Assembly (NCBI RefSeq): GCF_042654345.1
Contig: NZ_JBHSGB010000009.1
Span: forward strand, 62,001 to 126,000
Reading direction: 5' to 3'
From: Pararheinheimera marina
GTDB taxonomy: Bacteria; Pseudomonadota; Gammaproteobacteria; Enterobacterales; Alteromonadaceae
Length of the DNA: 64,000 nt
Part shown: one piece after another, positions 23,889-33,068 of the stretch
Position numbering within the stretch: the first letter of the stretch is position 1
Layout: every line of letters begins with the position of its first letter
Translations under genes and position numbers: made by a program
The notes under the pieces: model-generated
The model's database searches: none
Told to the model about the DNA's origin: nothing
The model's input: only the letters and a program-made list of their open reading frames with translations

Positions 23889-24845
23889 TCAGGCCTGCAG
23901 TTGTGCCTGGATCAATGTTTCTAGTTTGCGCTGGTCCACAGCAAATTTACGGATACCTTCAGCCAGTTTTTCAGTGGCCATCGCATCTTCGTTCAGAGCC
24001 CAGCGGAATTCGGTTTCGGTCATGGCTTGCTTGGCACTTTCTGTGACGCCCTGGTCTTGTAAATGCACCTGCAGCTGGCCTTGTGCGTCGCTCAGCTCCT
24101 GCAATAAACCCGGGCTGATGGTCAGACGGTCACAACCGGCCAACGCCAATACTTCACCTGTGTTGCGGAAGCTGGCACCCATCACCACGGTTTTGTGGCC
24201 ATGCGCTTTGAAGTAACGGTAGATTTCACGTACAGACACGACGCCAGGGTCTGTTTCTGAGTCGTAGTCCTGCTTGGTGTTGGCTTTGTACCAGTCGAGA
24301 ATACGGCCAACAAAAGGGGAGATCAGAAACACGCCAGCTTCAGCACAGGCACGGGCCTGCGCCATATGGAATAACAGCGTCAGGTTACATTGAATGCCTT
24401 CTTGCTCCAGTTCACGCGCCGCCTGAATACCTTCCCAGGTGGAGGCAATTTTAATCAGAATACGATCGGTGCCCAGGCCATTTTCTTTGTACAGTGCGAC
24501 CAGCTGCTTGGCTTTGGCGACAGTGGCAGCTTTGTCGAATGACAAACGGGCATCCACTTCGGTCGAAATACGGCCTGGGATCAGCTGGCTGATTTTGGTA
24601 CCGATGTCGACAGCAAACTTGTCACCGGCAATGCTGATTTGTTCGGCCAGGTCACTGCTTCGTGCTTTGGCATAAGCGGCGGCGGCGGCCAGTAATGGCT
24701 TGGCAAACTCCAGTTGGCTGGCGTTTAGAAGTAACGAGGGGTTGGTGGTGGCGTCTACAGGGCGGAATTGTTCAATGGCACCTAAGTCGCCACTGTCGAC
24801 CACCACAGTGGTCACTTGTTTTAACTGGTCAAGTAAGCTGCTCAT
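23889..24845 (-). CDS. tal: Transaldolase
   Basis: 318-residue TalB-type transaldolase (317 in E. coli). Transfers dihydroxyacetone units between sedoheptulose-7-phosphate and glyceraldehyde-3-phosphate. The Schiff-base lysine is Lys132 in RILIKIASTWEG; DATTNPSLLL near residue 31 and MGASFRN near 230 are the other signatures. First gene of tal-pgi. Promoter-like sequence lies in the AT-rich stretch just upstream (24890-24930 on the minus strand) but no clear consensus was found. Confidence 0.98.
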   Translation of the reverse strand: MSSLLDQLKQVTTVVVDSGDLGAIEQFRPVDATTNPSLLLNASQLEFAKPLLAAAAAYAKARSSDLAEQISIAGDKFAVDIGTKISQLIPGRISTEVDARLSFDKAATVAKAKQLVALYKENGLGTDRILIKIASTWEGIQAARELEQEGIQCNLTLLFHMAQARACAEAGVFLISPFVGRILDWYKANTKQDYDSETDPGVVSVREIYRYFKAHGHKTVVMGASFRNTGEVLALAGCDRLTISPGLLQELSDAQGQLQVHLQDQGVTESAKQAMTETEFRWALNEDAMATEKLAEGIRKFAVDQRKLETLIQAQLQA

Positions 24846-25157
24846 ATTGTTTTCTTACCGTTATTTTGATCACATCCGGCTTGGAGGGTGATTAATACTA
24901 ATAAAATGTAGGAAAATTACAACACAAAACCTATTGATGGGGTGACTTTCCTACCCTGGAATTCAGCTGGGTCTGGCGCCGCTAATTAAGGCCTGACCGC
25001 AGAATTCCATGGTACCCATTAGGCCGCTCGATTTAAAGCCATAATCCGCCGCAAACCCGCAATCTGTCTGAACTTTTTGCTATAAAACAGAACCAGTCTG
25101 CACAGCGGGCTTCAACTTGGTACACTAGGCGCACTTTTGCAGTACAGGATAGTTGTT
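24846..25157. other. 312-base divergent gap between tal and yaaA
   Basis: No gene is seen. The gap carries the tal promoter area (AT-rich, 24890-24935) and the yaaA leader. It also holds a 13-bp inverted repeat with one mismatch, TACCCTGGAATTC (24952-24964) and GAATTCCATGGTA (25002-25014), with 37 bases between the arms, which could be an operator or long-loop hairpin. TATAAA near 25081 and TACACT near 25121 are possible -10 elements for yaaA without good -35 partners. Confidence 0.5.
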
Positions 25158-25937
25158 ATGTTAATGGTGATTTCACCAGCTAAAGACCTGGATTATCAAA
25201 GCCCGCTGGCCGTGACTGAGTACAGCCAGCCTCAATTATTAGCACAGGCAGAAGCCCTGATGCCGGTTTGCCGCGATTTAACGCCGCAACAGCTGAGCAG
25301 CCTGATGGGGATTAGCGACAAGCTGGCCGGGCTGAATGCGGCACGATTTGCCGAGTGGTCTACGCCTTTTACACCGGACAATGCCCGCCAGGCGCTGTTT
25401 GCCTTTAATGGTGATGTGTATCAGGGCTTGCAGGCACAAAGCCTGACGCCCGAAGATCTGGCATTTGCCCAGCGGCACTTACGTATCTTAAGTGGTTTGT
25501 ATGGAGTGTTGCGACCATTGGATTTAATGCAGCCTTATCGCTTAGAAATGGGCACCAGTCTGGCCAATCCGCGTGGCAAAAACCTGTATCAGTTCTGGGG
25601 TAGCCGGATCAGCGAAGCTTTGAACCTGCAACTGGAACAGCTACAAACCGACACCTTGCTGAATCTGGCGTCGCAGGAATACTTCAAGGCGGTGGACAAG
25701 AAGGTGCTGAAAGCCCGGGTGGTGAATGTTGAGTTCAAAGACTTTAAAAATGGCCAGTTTAAAGTGATCAGCTTCTATGCCAAAAAGGCCCGCGGCCTGA
25801 TGGCGCGGTTTGTTACAGAGCAGCGGTTGGCTGACGTAGCGGCGATTAAAGATTTTGATCTGGCGGGCTATCAGTTCAGTGCTGAGCAATCCACGCCAGA
25901 GCACTATGTGTTTAGCCGACTGACTCCCGTGGCTTAA
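25158..25937 (+). CDS. yaaA: Peroxide stress protein YaaA
   Basis: 259-residue cytoplasmic protein of the YaaA/DUF328 family, which in E. coli lowers intracellular free iron during hydrogen peroxide stress and has a DNA-binding fold. N-terminus MLMVISPAKDLDYQSPL, the block LSGLYGVLRPLDLMQPYRLEMG and the C-terminal FYAKKARGLMARF are diagnostic. ATG 25158 has AGGA eight bases upstream; a longer in-frame start at 25137 lacks one. Lies divergent from tal, echoing the E. coli order thr...yaaA...talB. Confidence 0.96.
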   Translation: MLMVISPAKDLDYQSPLAVTEYSQPQLLAQAEALMPVCRDLTPQQLSSLMGISDKLAGLNAARFAEWSTPFTPDNARQALFAFNGDVYQGLQAQSLTPEDLAFAQRHLRILSGLYGVLRPLDLMQPYRLEMGTSLANPRGKNLYQFWGSRISEALNLQLEQLQTDTLLNLASQEYFKAVDKKVLKARVVNVEFKDFKNGQFKVISFYAKKARGLMARFVTEQRLADVAAIKDFDLAGYQFSAEQSTPEHYVFSRLTPVA

Positions 25938-25953
25938 CTGAGCAAGCAGAAAA

Positions 25954-26004
25954 CACCACAGAAAACTGCGCAGATAAAAATGCCTGGGCCTGTGGTGATT
26001 TTTT
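25954..26004 (+). terminator. Possible long-loop terminator after yaaA
   Basis: CACCACAG (25954-25961) pairs with CTGTGGTG (25990-25997), loop of 28 bases containing the small palindrome CTGCGCAG, followed directly by ATTTTTT. The T-run also forms part of the gsk promoter region. Confidence 0.5.
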
Positions 26005-26012
26005 GCTAAAAT
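26004..26012 (+). promoter_or_regulatory. Extended -10 promoter of gsk
   Basis: TGC directly before TAAAAT (26007-26012) makes an extended -10; a start of transcription near 26019 would leave a leader of about 23 bases. No clear -35. Confidence 0.5.
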
Positions 26013-26041
26013 GCGCGGCTTCGAATCAGAGCGTGTTCACT

Positions 26042-27340
26042 ATGAAATTTCCGGGTCGTCGTAAACTCAAACACTATTTTCCTGTCTCTCAGCCGAAGCT
26101 GACCTTACCCAGCTACGAAGTGCGGCCTGAACTGGACACTTATGTAGTTGGTCTGGACCAGACCATAGTAGATGTAATTGCCAATGTCAGCGACGACTTC
26201 CTGCAGAAATACGGCATAGGTAAAGGCCTGTCCAACCTGGTGGAGCATGGCAAAGCCGACCTGATTTATCAGGAGCTGGTGGCGTCCAATGCCATTTCGG
26301 ATCATTTCGCTGGTGGCACCATTGGCAACACCATTCACAATTATTCGGTACTGGCCGACGATAAGTCGGTGTTATTGGGCGTGATGTCGGCCAATATTAA
26401 ACTCGGCTCACCGGCCTATCATTACCTCTGTCACACCTCCAGCAAAGTGGATATGAACCATCTGCAAGGCGTGCCTGGTGATGTCGGCCGTGGTATCACT
26501 TTGGTGACCCCGGATGGAGAGCGCACCTTTGTGATTGACCCCAGTGATATGGACGAGTTGGCACCAAACCATATTCCAACCGACATTATCAGCAAAGCCG
26601 CTGCTGTGGTGGCCAGCGCTTATCCGCTGCGTGCCACCGCCAAACCAATTCAGCAGGCGATGCTGAAAATGCTCAATGATGCCAAAGCCGCTGATGTGCC
26701 TGTGGTGATGAGCCTCGGCACCAAACATCTGGTGCAGGAACACAAAGCGCTGATCCGTGACACTCTGGCCAGTTATGTGAATATTCTGGCGATGAATGAA
26801 CAGGAAGCCGAAGCGCTGACTGGCTTTGCTGATCCGCTGCAGGCCGCTGAAGCCGCGTTGGACTACGTTGACATGGTGCTGCTGACCGCAGGCCCAGAAG
26901 GCTTGTATCTGTGTGGTTACACCGATGCGCAGGCAAAACGGGAAACCACCAACCCAATCAAGTCAGGCGCTTTGCCTGATTACAATGAATTTGAATTCAG
27001 CCGGCCTATGCAGAAAAAAGACTGTGTTGAACCCGTGAAGGTGTATTCGCATATCGACCCGTATTTGGGCGGGCCTGAGCGTATTAAAAACACCAACGGT
27101 GCTGGGGACGGTGCTCTGGCAGCCATTCTGCATGACATAGCGGCGAATCACTTCCACCGTCAAACGTTGCCGCTGTCGAGCAAACATGAGTTGCCTTACC
27201 TCGCGTATTCGTCCTTTGCGCAGATCTGTAAATACGCCAACAGGGTCAGCTACGAAATTCTGGTGCAAAACGCACCGCGTTTATCCAAAGGCTTGCCGGA
27301 AAAAGAAGACAGTCTGGAAGAAAGCTACTGGGAGCGTTAA
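26042..27340 (+). CDS. gsk: Inosine/guanosine kinase
   Basis: 432 residues (434 in E. coli). PfkB-family kinase that salvages inosine and guanosine to IMP and GMP. N-terminus MKFPGRRKLKHYFPV matches Gsk; the substrate region GGTIGNTIHNYSVLADD lies near residue 95, and the catalytic/anion-hole motif NTNGAGDGALAAI near 355. ATG 26042 is chosen because it begins the family-conserved sequence; an in-frame extension to 26003 would start before the promoter. Followed by its own terminator. Confidence 0.96.
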   Translation: MKFPGRRKLKHYFPVSQPKLTLPSYEVRPELDTYVVGLDQTIVDVIANVSDDFLQKYGIGKGLSNLVEHGKADLIYQELVASNAISDHFAGGTIGNTIHNYSVLADDKSVLLGVMSANIKLGSPAYHYLCHTSSKVDMNHLQGVPGDVGRGITLVTPDGERTFVIDPSDMDELAPNHIPTDIISKAAAVVASAYPLRATAKPIQQAMLKMLNDAKAADVPVVMSLGTKHLVQEHKALIRDTLASYVNILAMNEQEAEALTGFADPLQAAEAALDYVDMVLLTAGPEGLYLCGYTDAQAKRETTNPIKSGALPDYNEFEFSRPMQKKDCVEPVKVYSHIDPYLGGPERIKNTNGAGDGALAAILHDIAANHFHRQTLPLSSKHELPYLAYSSFAQICKYANRVSYEILVQNAPRLSKGLPEKEDSLEESYWER

Positions 27341-27373
27341 GTTCAGTTAAGTTCTGTAACAAAAAATGTAGAG

Positions 27374-27399
27374 AAAAGGCTGGTACTCCCGGCCTTTTT
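27374..27399 (+). terminator. Intrinsic terminator after gsk
   Basis: AAAAGGCTGG (27374-27383) with CCGGCCTTTT (27389-27398), 10 bp with one G-T pair, loop TACTC, then a further T. Confidence 0.85.
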
Positions 27400-27441
27400 C
27401 ATTAGGATCAGCGGCAGATTTGTTAGGGAAACTACGAACGG

Positions 27442-29697
27442 ATGATGCGGTTACAGATTTCGGCTTACCTGCTGGCGTTATGTTGCTCCAGTGCGGCCTG
27501 GGCGCAATGGGCCATTCCAAAAACAACTGAGCAGGTACAGGTTGATGGCCAGCTGAACGAAGCACTCTGGCAGCAAGCCAGCCAAGTGCAACTGACCATC
27601 AACAGCTGGCCGTCTGAAAACACCCCGGCGCCGGTGCAAACCGAAGCGCTGCTGATCGAAAACGGCGAGTATTTCTACCTGGCGTTTCTGGCGAAAGACC
27701 CGGATCCCAGCCAAATCCGCGCTTATTTAACCGACAGAGACAAGGTTTGGGATCATGATTTAGTCGGCGTCAAAATAGACACCTACAACGACTCCAAGCT
27801 GGCTTATCAGTTTTTCGTCAATCCGCTGGGGGTGCAGGCCGATGCCATCGAAAACGAAATGACCCGCAGTGAAAGCGACAGCTGGGATGCTATCTGGTAC
27901 AGCGCCGGCCATGCCACGGCGGACGGTTATCAGGTCGAAATCGCCATACCGCTGCGTTTACTGAATTTTAATGAGCAACTGGCGGAACAAAATTGGCGCA
28001 TTGAGCTGGTGCGTTATTATCCACGCGACCTGAAACACCGGCTATCCAGCAACCGGATTGAACGCTCGAATCCATGCTGGATTTGCCAGATGACGCCGGC
28101 GACAGGTTTTGCCGGAGCCAAACAAGGCAATCATCTGGCGTTGGTGCCTTCGGTGGTGACAGGGCGGTCAGAGCAGCGTGACCCAGCCAGCCATTCCGAC
28201 TGGCAGGGGGAGTCTGATACGGCCGCCAGTCTGGATCTGAAATGGGGTATTACACCGGATATTAACCTCAACGCCACCATCAACCCGGATTTCTCTCAGG
28301 TGGAAGCCGATGTGGCTCAGCTGTCCGCCAACGATCCTTTTGCATTGTTTTATGCCGAGAAGCGGGCTTTTTTCCTGGATAACCAGGATTACTTCAGCTC
28401 GCCGCTTGATTTGGTTTACACCCGTAATATTGCGTCGCCCGATCTCGGAGCGCGATTGACAGGCCGGGCCGGGCAGCAGTCCTTTGCTTTTTTTGCCACT
28501 GACGACAGCCAGACCACCTTTTTTGTGCCGGGTAATTTAGGTTCGGATGTGGCGGTGCTGGCGGAACAAAGCAAAAACGCAGTACTGAGGTACAGGTATG
28601 ATCTGAGCGCGGATCTCTCACTTGGCTGGATCAGCACGCTACGGCAAAGTGACAGCTACCACAATTACCTGCACGGTGTGGACCTGAAATACCAATTTAC
28701 GCCGCAGGACAAACTGCAGCTGCAGTATTTGTATGCCGATTCTGCGTACCCCACAGAGCTCAGGGACAGTTATGCCGGTTCGGAAGCTGGGCTACGTTTG
28801 GCTGAAGACTTATCCGATCCGGCATTTTTCCTGAACTTTGAGCATGATGACGGTGCCTGGTTCTGGTACACCGAGCTGTTGCAATTGGACCAGGAGTTCC
28901 GGGCCGATATGGGCTATATGCCGCAGACTGATTACCGCAAGGCAGTGCAGGGGCTGGGGTACAACTGGTTCTCGTCAGATCATTGGTGGAACCGGGCCAG
29001 TCTGGCCGGCGACTGGGATATCAGTCACAACAGCGCAGGCGAGCTGTTGGAAAAAGAATTGGAAATGGCGGCTGAGCTGTGGGGGCCTCAACAAAGTTAC
29101 TTCGAGTTGTCGCTGATAGACCGCGACAAAGTGGGGCCGCGGCATAATGCCGACTCGCTGGCCATAGACGGCAATACCGACCTGTTTAATGAACAGCTGC
29201 TTGGGCTCTGGCTCGAGTTCAGGCCCTGGCCTCAGCTCTTTGGCGCTGTTTGGTTGGAAGCTGGTGATGCCATTGACTATCGCAACAATCGACTGGCTTC
29301 TTTCACTGAAATCGCTCCGGAGCTGGGCTGGAATGCCAGTACTCACTTACGTATAGATGTACGTCATACGTACAGGGGAATGACGACCGGCGGTGCTGAA
29401 ATTTTTACTGCTAACCTGACCGATCTGCGGTTCAGCTACCAGTTTTCGGTGCAAAGCCAGCTGCGGTTAACCTTGATTTACAACGACTTGCAGCAAAACC
29501 CAGAGACCAACCCGGGTTTAACTCAGCAGCGGGATCGCAGCCTGGGCTCGCAGCTGCTGTATTCGTACAAGTTGAACCCACAAACCTTGTTATACGCAGG
29601 TTACAGCGATAATGCGGTGCAGGACGATCAATTAACCAGTCTGGAACGGGACAGTCGATCGGTATTTATGAAGTTCAGTTATGCGTTTTTGCTGTAA
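27442..29697 (+). CDS. DUF5916 / CBM9-like outer-membrane protein
   Basis: 751-residue exported protein. Signal peptide of about 22 residues ending AAWA before Gln; then a CBM9-like (DOMON-type) sugar-binding-like domain (about 30-205), with VDGQLNEALWQQA and the DHDLVGVKIDTYND block; the rest (about 230-751) is rich in alternating aromatic and polar strands and ends in FSYAFLL, as expected for an outer-membrane beta-barrel of the DUF5916 family. Function of this family is not established; a role in surface carbohydrate or small-molecule handling is only a guess. Start is one of two adjacent ATGs. Monocistronic. Confidence 0.85.
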   Translation: MMRLQISAYLLALCCSSAAWAQWAIPKTTEQVQVDGQLNEALWQQASQVQLTINSWPSENTPAPVQTEALLIENGEYFYLAFLAKDPDPSQIRAYLTDRDKVWDHDLVGVKIDTYNDSKLAYQFFVNPLGVQADAIENEMTRSESDSWDAIWYSAGHATADGYQVEIAIPLRLLNFNEQLAEQNWRIELVRYYPRDLKHRLSSNRIERSNPCWICQMTPATGFAGAKQGNHLALVPSVVTGRSEQRDPASHSDWQGESDTAASLDLKWGITPDINLNATINPDFSQVEADVAQLSANDPFALFYAEKRAFFLDNQDYFSSPLDLVYTRNIASPDLGARLTGRAGQQSFAFFATDDSQTTFFVPGNLGSDVAVLAEQSKNAVLRYRYDLSADLSLGWISTLRQSDSYHNYLHGVDLKYQFTPQDKLQLQYLYADSAYPTELRDSYAGSEAGLRLAEDLSDPAFFLNFEHDDGAWFWYTELLQLDQEFRADMGYMPQTDYRKAVQGLGYNWFSSDHWWNRASLAGDWDISHNSAGELLEKELEMAAELWGPQQSYFELSLIDRDKVGPRHNADSLAIDGNTDLFNEQLLGLWLEFRPWPQLFGAVWLEAGDAIDYRNNRLASFTEIAPELGWNASTHLRIDVRHTYRGMTTGGAEIFTANLTDLRFSYQFSVQSQLRLTLIYNDLQQNPETNPGLTQQRDRSLGSQLLYSYKLNPQTLLYAGYSDNAVQDDQLTSLERDSRSVFMKFSYAFLL

Positions 29698-29727
29698 CCA
29701 CAGCAAGAGCAGTACCTAATTAAACAA

Positions 29728-29751
29728 CAACGCAGCCTTCAGGCTGCGTTG
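29728..29751. terminator. Terminator hairpin between DUF5916 gene and srmB
   Basis: 10-bp stem CAACGCAGCC (29728-29737) with GGCTGCGTTG (29742-29751), loop TTCA. The T-rich flank TTGTTTAATT is on the minus-strand side, so it serves srmB best; the plus-strand side is weak. Confidence 0.65.
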
Positions 29752-29764
29752 CTATAGAGTGAGA

Positions 29765-31024
29765 TCAGGCTTTCGCTTTGGCGGCTTTTTTCAGCGCCTT
29801 TTTCTTGGCGGCTGTTTTCGGCTTTTTCTTTTTGGTCGGCGGGCTGGCTTCTTTGTGTTTGGGTCGTAAACCTTCAATCACCCGGCGTTTCAGTGCCTGC
29901 TCTGTGTAGCGTTCAATTTTACCGACAGCGCCAATATCGTGCGCTTCGACCAATGAGATGGCGGTGCCTTTTTTGCCGGCCCGGCCAGTACGGCCAATCC
30001 GGTGTACATAGACATCCGCTGTTCGTGGCATATCGTAGTTGATGACATGGGTAATATCGTCGATGTCCAGGCCACGGGCCGCTACGTCTGTCGCGACCAG
30101 AATACGGACTTTGCCTTCACTGAAGGCTGCAACAGCGGCCTGGCGTTTGTCTTGTGGCATTTCGCCTTGCAGCCAGTTACAACGCAGGTCGGCACTTTGC
30201 AGCTGACCAGTTAACGTGGCCAGGCGTTCACGGGTTTTCACAAAAACAATGGCCTTTTTCACATCCTCTTGCTTGAGAAGATGAACCAGTAATGCCAGTT
30301 TGTGCGCGGCATCATCGGCCAAATGGATCCACTGGGTGATTTTGCCGCGCTCACGGCGTGGCGGATCGGCTTCCAGTTGCAGCGGTTCTTTCAGGGCCCG
30401 CTCGGCAAAACGGCGGATACCTATGCCTTCCAGGGTGGCGGAAAACAACAAGGTCTGGCGACGGCGTTTGGCTTCGTCGATGATGCGGTTCATTTCGCCG
30501 ACAAAACCCATATCCAGCATGCGGTCGGCTTCGTCGAGGATCAGCACTTCGACTTCATCCGCCATAAAGGTTTCGTTATCCAGGTACTCAATAAGACGCC
30601 CAGGCGTCGCCACCAGAATGTCGTTGTTTTTCGTCAGGGTTTCTTTGTGGCTGCCGTAGTTCACGCCGCCGGTGATCACGCCGGCATGTAAGTCGGTGCC
30701 GGCAATCAGCTGCTGCGCCTGCTCAAAAACCTGGTAGGCCAGTTCGCGGGTAGGCGTCATGATCAGCACGCGGGCAAAACCCGGGTCGCGACGTGGGAAA
30801 TCCAACAGGTACTGAATTGCTGGCAGTAAAAAGGCCAGGGTTTTGCCTGTTCCTGTCGGTGCGCTGGCCAGCAGGTCCCGACCTTCCAACGCACCGGGAA
30901 TAGCCAGTTGCTGAATGCTGGTTGCTTCTTTAAAACCGGCTTTTTGCAGGGCCTGTTCCAGTTCGGGTGCTAAATCAAATACAGAAAAAAGTACTTTTTC
31001 CTGTGTTGGAAGTGTCTCAGTCAA
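29765..31024 (-). CDS. srmB: DEAD-box RNA helicase SrmB
   Basis: 419-residue ATP-dependent RNA helicase, SrmB type, which helps early assembly of the 50S ribosomal subunit. Motifs in order: Q-motif GFKEATSIQQLAIP, Walker A SAPTGTGKT, PTRELA, GG, TPGRL, DEAD, SAT, then ARGLDI and HRIGRTGRAG; lysine-rich C-terminal tail. The start is TTG at 31024, supported by AAGGA seven bases upstream and by the absence of a nearby ATG. Divergent from yfiC, the same pairing as in E. coli, which supports the assignment. E. coli SrmB is 444 residues; the tail here is shorter. Confidence 0.94.
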   Translation of the reverse strand: MTETLPTQEKVLFSVFDLAPELEQALQKAGFKEATSIQQLAIPGALEGRDLLASAPTGTGKTLAFLLPAIQYLLDFPRRDPGFARVLIMTPTRELAYQVFEQAQQLIAGTDLHAGVITGGVNYGSHKETLTKNNDILVATPGRLIEYLDNETFMADEVEVLILDEADRMLDMGFVGEMNRIIDEAKRRRQTLLFSATLEGIGIRRFAERALKEPLQLEADPPRRERGKITQWIHLADDAAHKLALLVHLLKQEDVKKAIVFVKTRERLATLTGQLQSADLRCNWLQGEMPQDKRQAAVAAFSEGKVRILVATDVAARGLDIDDITHVINYDMPRTADVYVHRIGRTGRAGKKGTAISLVEAHDIGAVGKIERYTEQALKRRVIEGLRPKHKEASPPTKKKKPKTAAKKKALKKAAKAKA

Positions 31025-31108
31025 ACTCTGTTCCTTCTTTGGCAGACTGTCGGCTGACAGTCGTTAGGTATTCTTTTACACTGGCGGTTTTCCGGCGCAG
31101 GGCCTGTG

Positions 31109-31846
31109 ATGAACCAGGGATTTCGTTGTAAAGAATTTTTTGTTGCCCATGATCTGTGTGCCATGAAAGTGAGCACGGACTCACTGCTACTGGGCGCCTG
31201 GCTCGCCTTACCTGCCAAGCCGGAGCCTGTCACTATGCTCGATATTGGTTGTGGCAGTGGTTTGCTTTCATTGATGTTGGCTCAGCGTTCGGCAAAATCC
31301 TGCATGCAGTATCACATTGACGCGGTGGAAATTGACTCCATGGCTGCGATGCAGGCCGGGCAGAATGTGCAGGCCAGCCCCTGGGCACCTCAGATCAAGG
31401 TGATTCAGGCGGATATTCTAACCTATGCCAAAGCGGATCACCATGTTGCGGCGTATCAGCTGCTGGTCTGCAACCCGCCTTATTTTGAGAACAGCCTTAA
31501 ATCAGAAGAGAGCAGGCGGGCACAGGCCCGCCATACCGACACTTTGCCGCTGCATTCTTTACTGCAGGTAAGTGCCCACTTAGCAGCACCGGACGCGAGT
31601 TTGGCGCTGGTGCTGCCAGCCGCAGTTGCGGGGGCTTTTCAAACCAACGCCGGGCAGTTTGGCTGGCATTTGCAGCGCTGCTGTCAGATCAGCGAAAACG
31701 CTGACAAGCCGGTAAAATTGTCACTGATGCAATTTAGCCGCCTGCCGGTTAGCCCTGAATGCACAAGCTTGTTGATCCGGGATACCGATGGCCAGTACAG
31801 TCAGACCTACCGACATTTATTGGCCGACTTTTACCTGAAATTCTGA
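31109..31846 (+). CDS. yfiC: tRNA1(Val) A37 N6-methyltransferase
   Basis: 245-residue SAM-dependent methyltransferase (TrmN6/YfiC) that makes m6A37 in tRNA1(Val). The SAM loop is LDIGCGSGLLSLML near residue 45 and the N6-adenine catalytic motif NPPY is present in VCNPPYFENS. Start: ATG 31109 with AGGG six bases before it; a GTG at 31106 is also in frame. It lies divergent from srmB as in E. coli and abuts the next gene with no gap. Confidence 0.93.
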   Translation: MNQGFRCKEFFVAHDLCAMKVSTDSLLLGAWLALPAKPEPVTMLDIGCGSGLLSLMLAQRSAKSCMQYHIDAVEIDSMAAMQAGQNVQASPWAPQIKVIQADILTYAKADHHVAAYQLLVCNPPYFENSLKSEESRRAQARHTDTLPLHSLLQVSAHLAAPDASLALVLPAAVAGAFQTNAGQFGWHLQRCCQISENADKPVKLSLMQFSRLPVSPECTSLLIRDTDGQYSQTYRHLLADFYLKF

Positions 31847-33028
31847 ATGAAAACAGTCTCCAGCCCATTCAGCCCACAAGAGTTACGCCAGTTGGTGTTG
31901 CAGCAGCAGGGCTTACTCAAACCTCAACAAGGCAAGGGCGCGGTGGCGCGGGTTGTCAGTCAGCTGGGGTATGTGCAGATCGATTCCATCAATGTGGTGG
32001 AACGTGCGCATCACCATGTGTTGTTCAACCGGGTGCGGCGTTACCGTCCTGAGTTACTGAGCCAGGCCTGTGAGCAGCAAGAGCTGTTTGAGTACTGGGC
32101 GCATGCGGCGGCATTTTTACCTATGGCCGATTTTCGTTTCAGCCTGCAGCGCAAAATGCCACTGCGCGACGGGGCGACCCACTGGTTTAACCCTGAACAA
32201 GAGTTGATGCAGCAGATCCTGCGTACCATAGCGACACAAGGCGCTTTGCCTGGGCGGTTTTTTACCGAAGCCGGAAGCAGTCAGGGCGGCTGGTGGAACT
32301 GGCAACCGGCGAAACAAGCATTGGAGCAGCTGTTTATGCAGGGGCATCTGTCGGTGCTGCGCCAGGGCAACTTTCAAAAGCTGTATGAGCTGACAGACCG
32401 TTTATATCCGCACAGCCTTGAAATGCAGGCACCATCGGAGCAGGAATTTGCTGAGCACTTAATAGAACGTACGCTGCAAAGCCAGGCGGTGGCCACTGCC
32501 GCGCAGATTTGTTATTTACGCAAGAACTGCAAAGCCCAGGTGCAGCAGGTGCTGACCGCTGCGGTGCAAGCAGGGAGGTTGTGCAGTTTTGTTCAGGATG
32601 GGCAGAGCTACTATTATTCGCCCCAGTTAGTACTCACTGACAAAGTGCCGGACAAAGTCTGGTTGTTATCGCCTTTTGATAACCTGGTGATCCAGCGTGA
32701 TCGTTTGCGTCAGTTGTTCAACTTTGATTATCAGATTGAAGTCTATGTCCCGGCAGAGAAACGCAAAGTTGGCTATTACAGCTTGCCTATTTTGTACCGG
32801 GACCGCTTTGTTGGTCAGGTCGATGTCAAAGCTGAGCGCAAGTTGGAGGTGCTGACACTGCAGCATCTGGTGATAGAGCCGGGTATCCGACTGACCGAAG
32901 GCTTGCGACACGCCTTGGTCAAGGCGCTGCGGAGTTATGCAGACTTTAATCAGTGCACTGAGCTGGCGTTAAAAAAAGCCAGCCCAGAGTTGCGGCAATG
33001 GTTAATGCCTGCGTTGGCAGAGCGCTGA
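31847..33028 (+). CDS. YcaQ/AlkX-type DNA glycosylase (winged-helix family)
   Basis: 393-residue protein of the YcaQ/AlkZ-like (HTH_42) family, DNA glycosylases that unhook interstrand crosslinks and alkylated bases. Three winged-helix modules are expected. The N-terminal signature GKGAVARVVSQLGYVQIDSINVV is split here as GAVARVVSQLGYVQID near residue 28 onward, with HAAAFLP and the catalytic Q-x-D motif as Gln324-Val-Asp326 in VGQVDVKAER. The QxD form is that of E. coli YcaQ (AlkX). Its ATG follows the yfiC stop directly, so both are co-transcribed. Followed by a terminator. Confidence 0.88.
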   Translation: MKTVSSPFSPQELRQLVLQQQGLLKPQQGKGAVARVVSQLGYVQIDSINVVERAHHHVLFNRVRRYRPELLSQACEQQELFEYWAHAAAFLPMADFRFSLQRKMPLRDGATHWFNPEQELMQQILRTIATQGALPGRFFTEAGSSQGGWWNWQPAKQALEQLFMQGHLSVLRQGNFQKLYELTDRLYPHSLEMQAPSEQEFAEHLIERTLQSQAVATAAQICYLRKNCKAQVQQVLTAAVQAGRLCSFVQDGQSYYYSPQLVLTDKVPDKVWLLSPFDNLVIQRDRLRQLFNFDYQIEVYVPAEKRKVGYYSLPILYRDRFVGQVDVKAERKLEVLTLQHLVIEPGIRLTEGLRHALVKALRSYADFNQCTELALKKASPELRQWLMPALAER

Positions 33029-33040
33029 CAAGGGCAAAGA

Positions 33041-33064
33041 CAAAGGGGAAGCCCCTTTGGTTTT
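33041..33064. terminator. Terminator between the AlkX-like gene and yqhA
   Basis: 8-bp stem CAAAGGGG (33041-33048) with CCCCTTTG (33052-33059), loop AAG, then GTTTT. It lies between two convergent genes. Confidence 0.75.
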
Positions 33065-33068
33065 GCCG

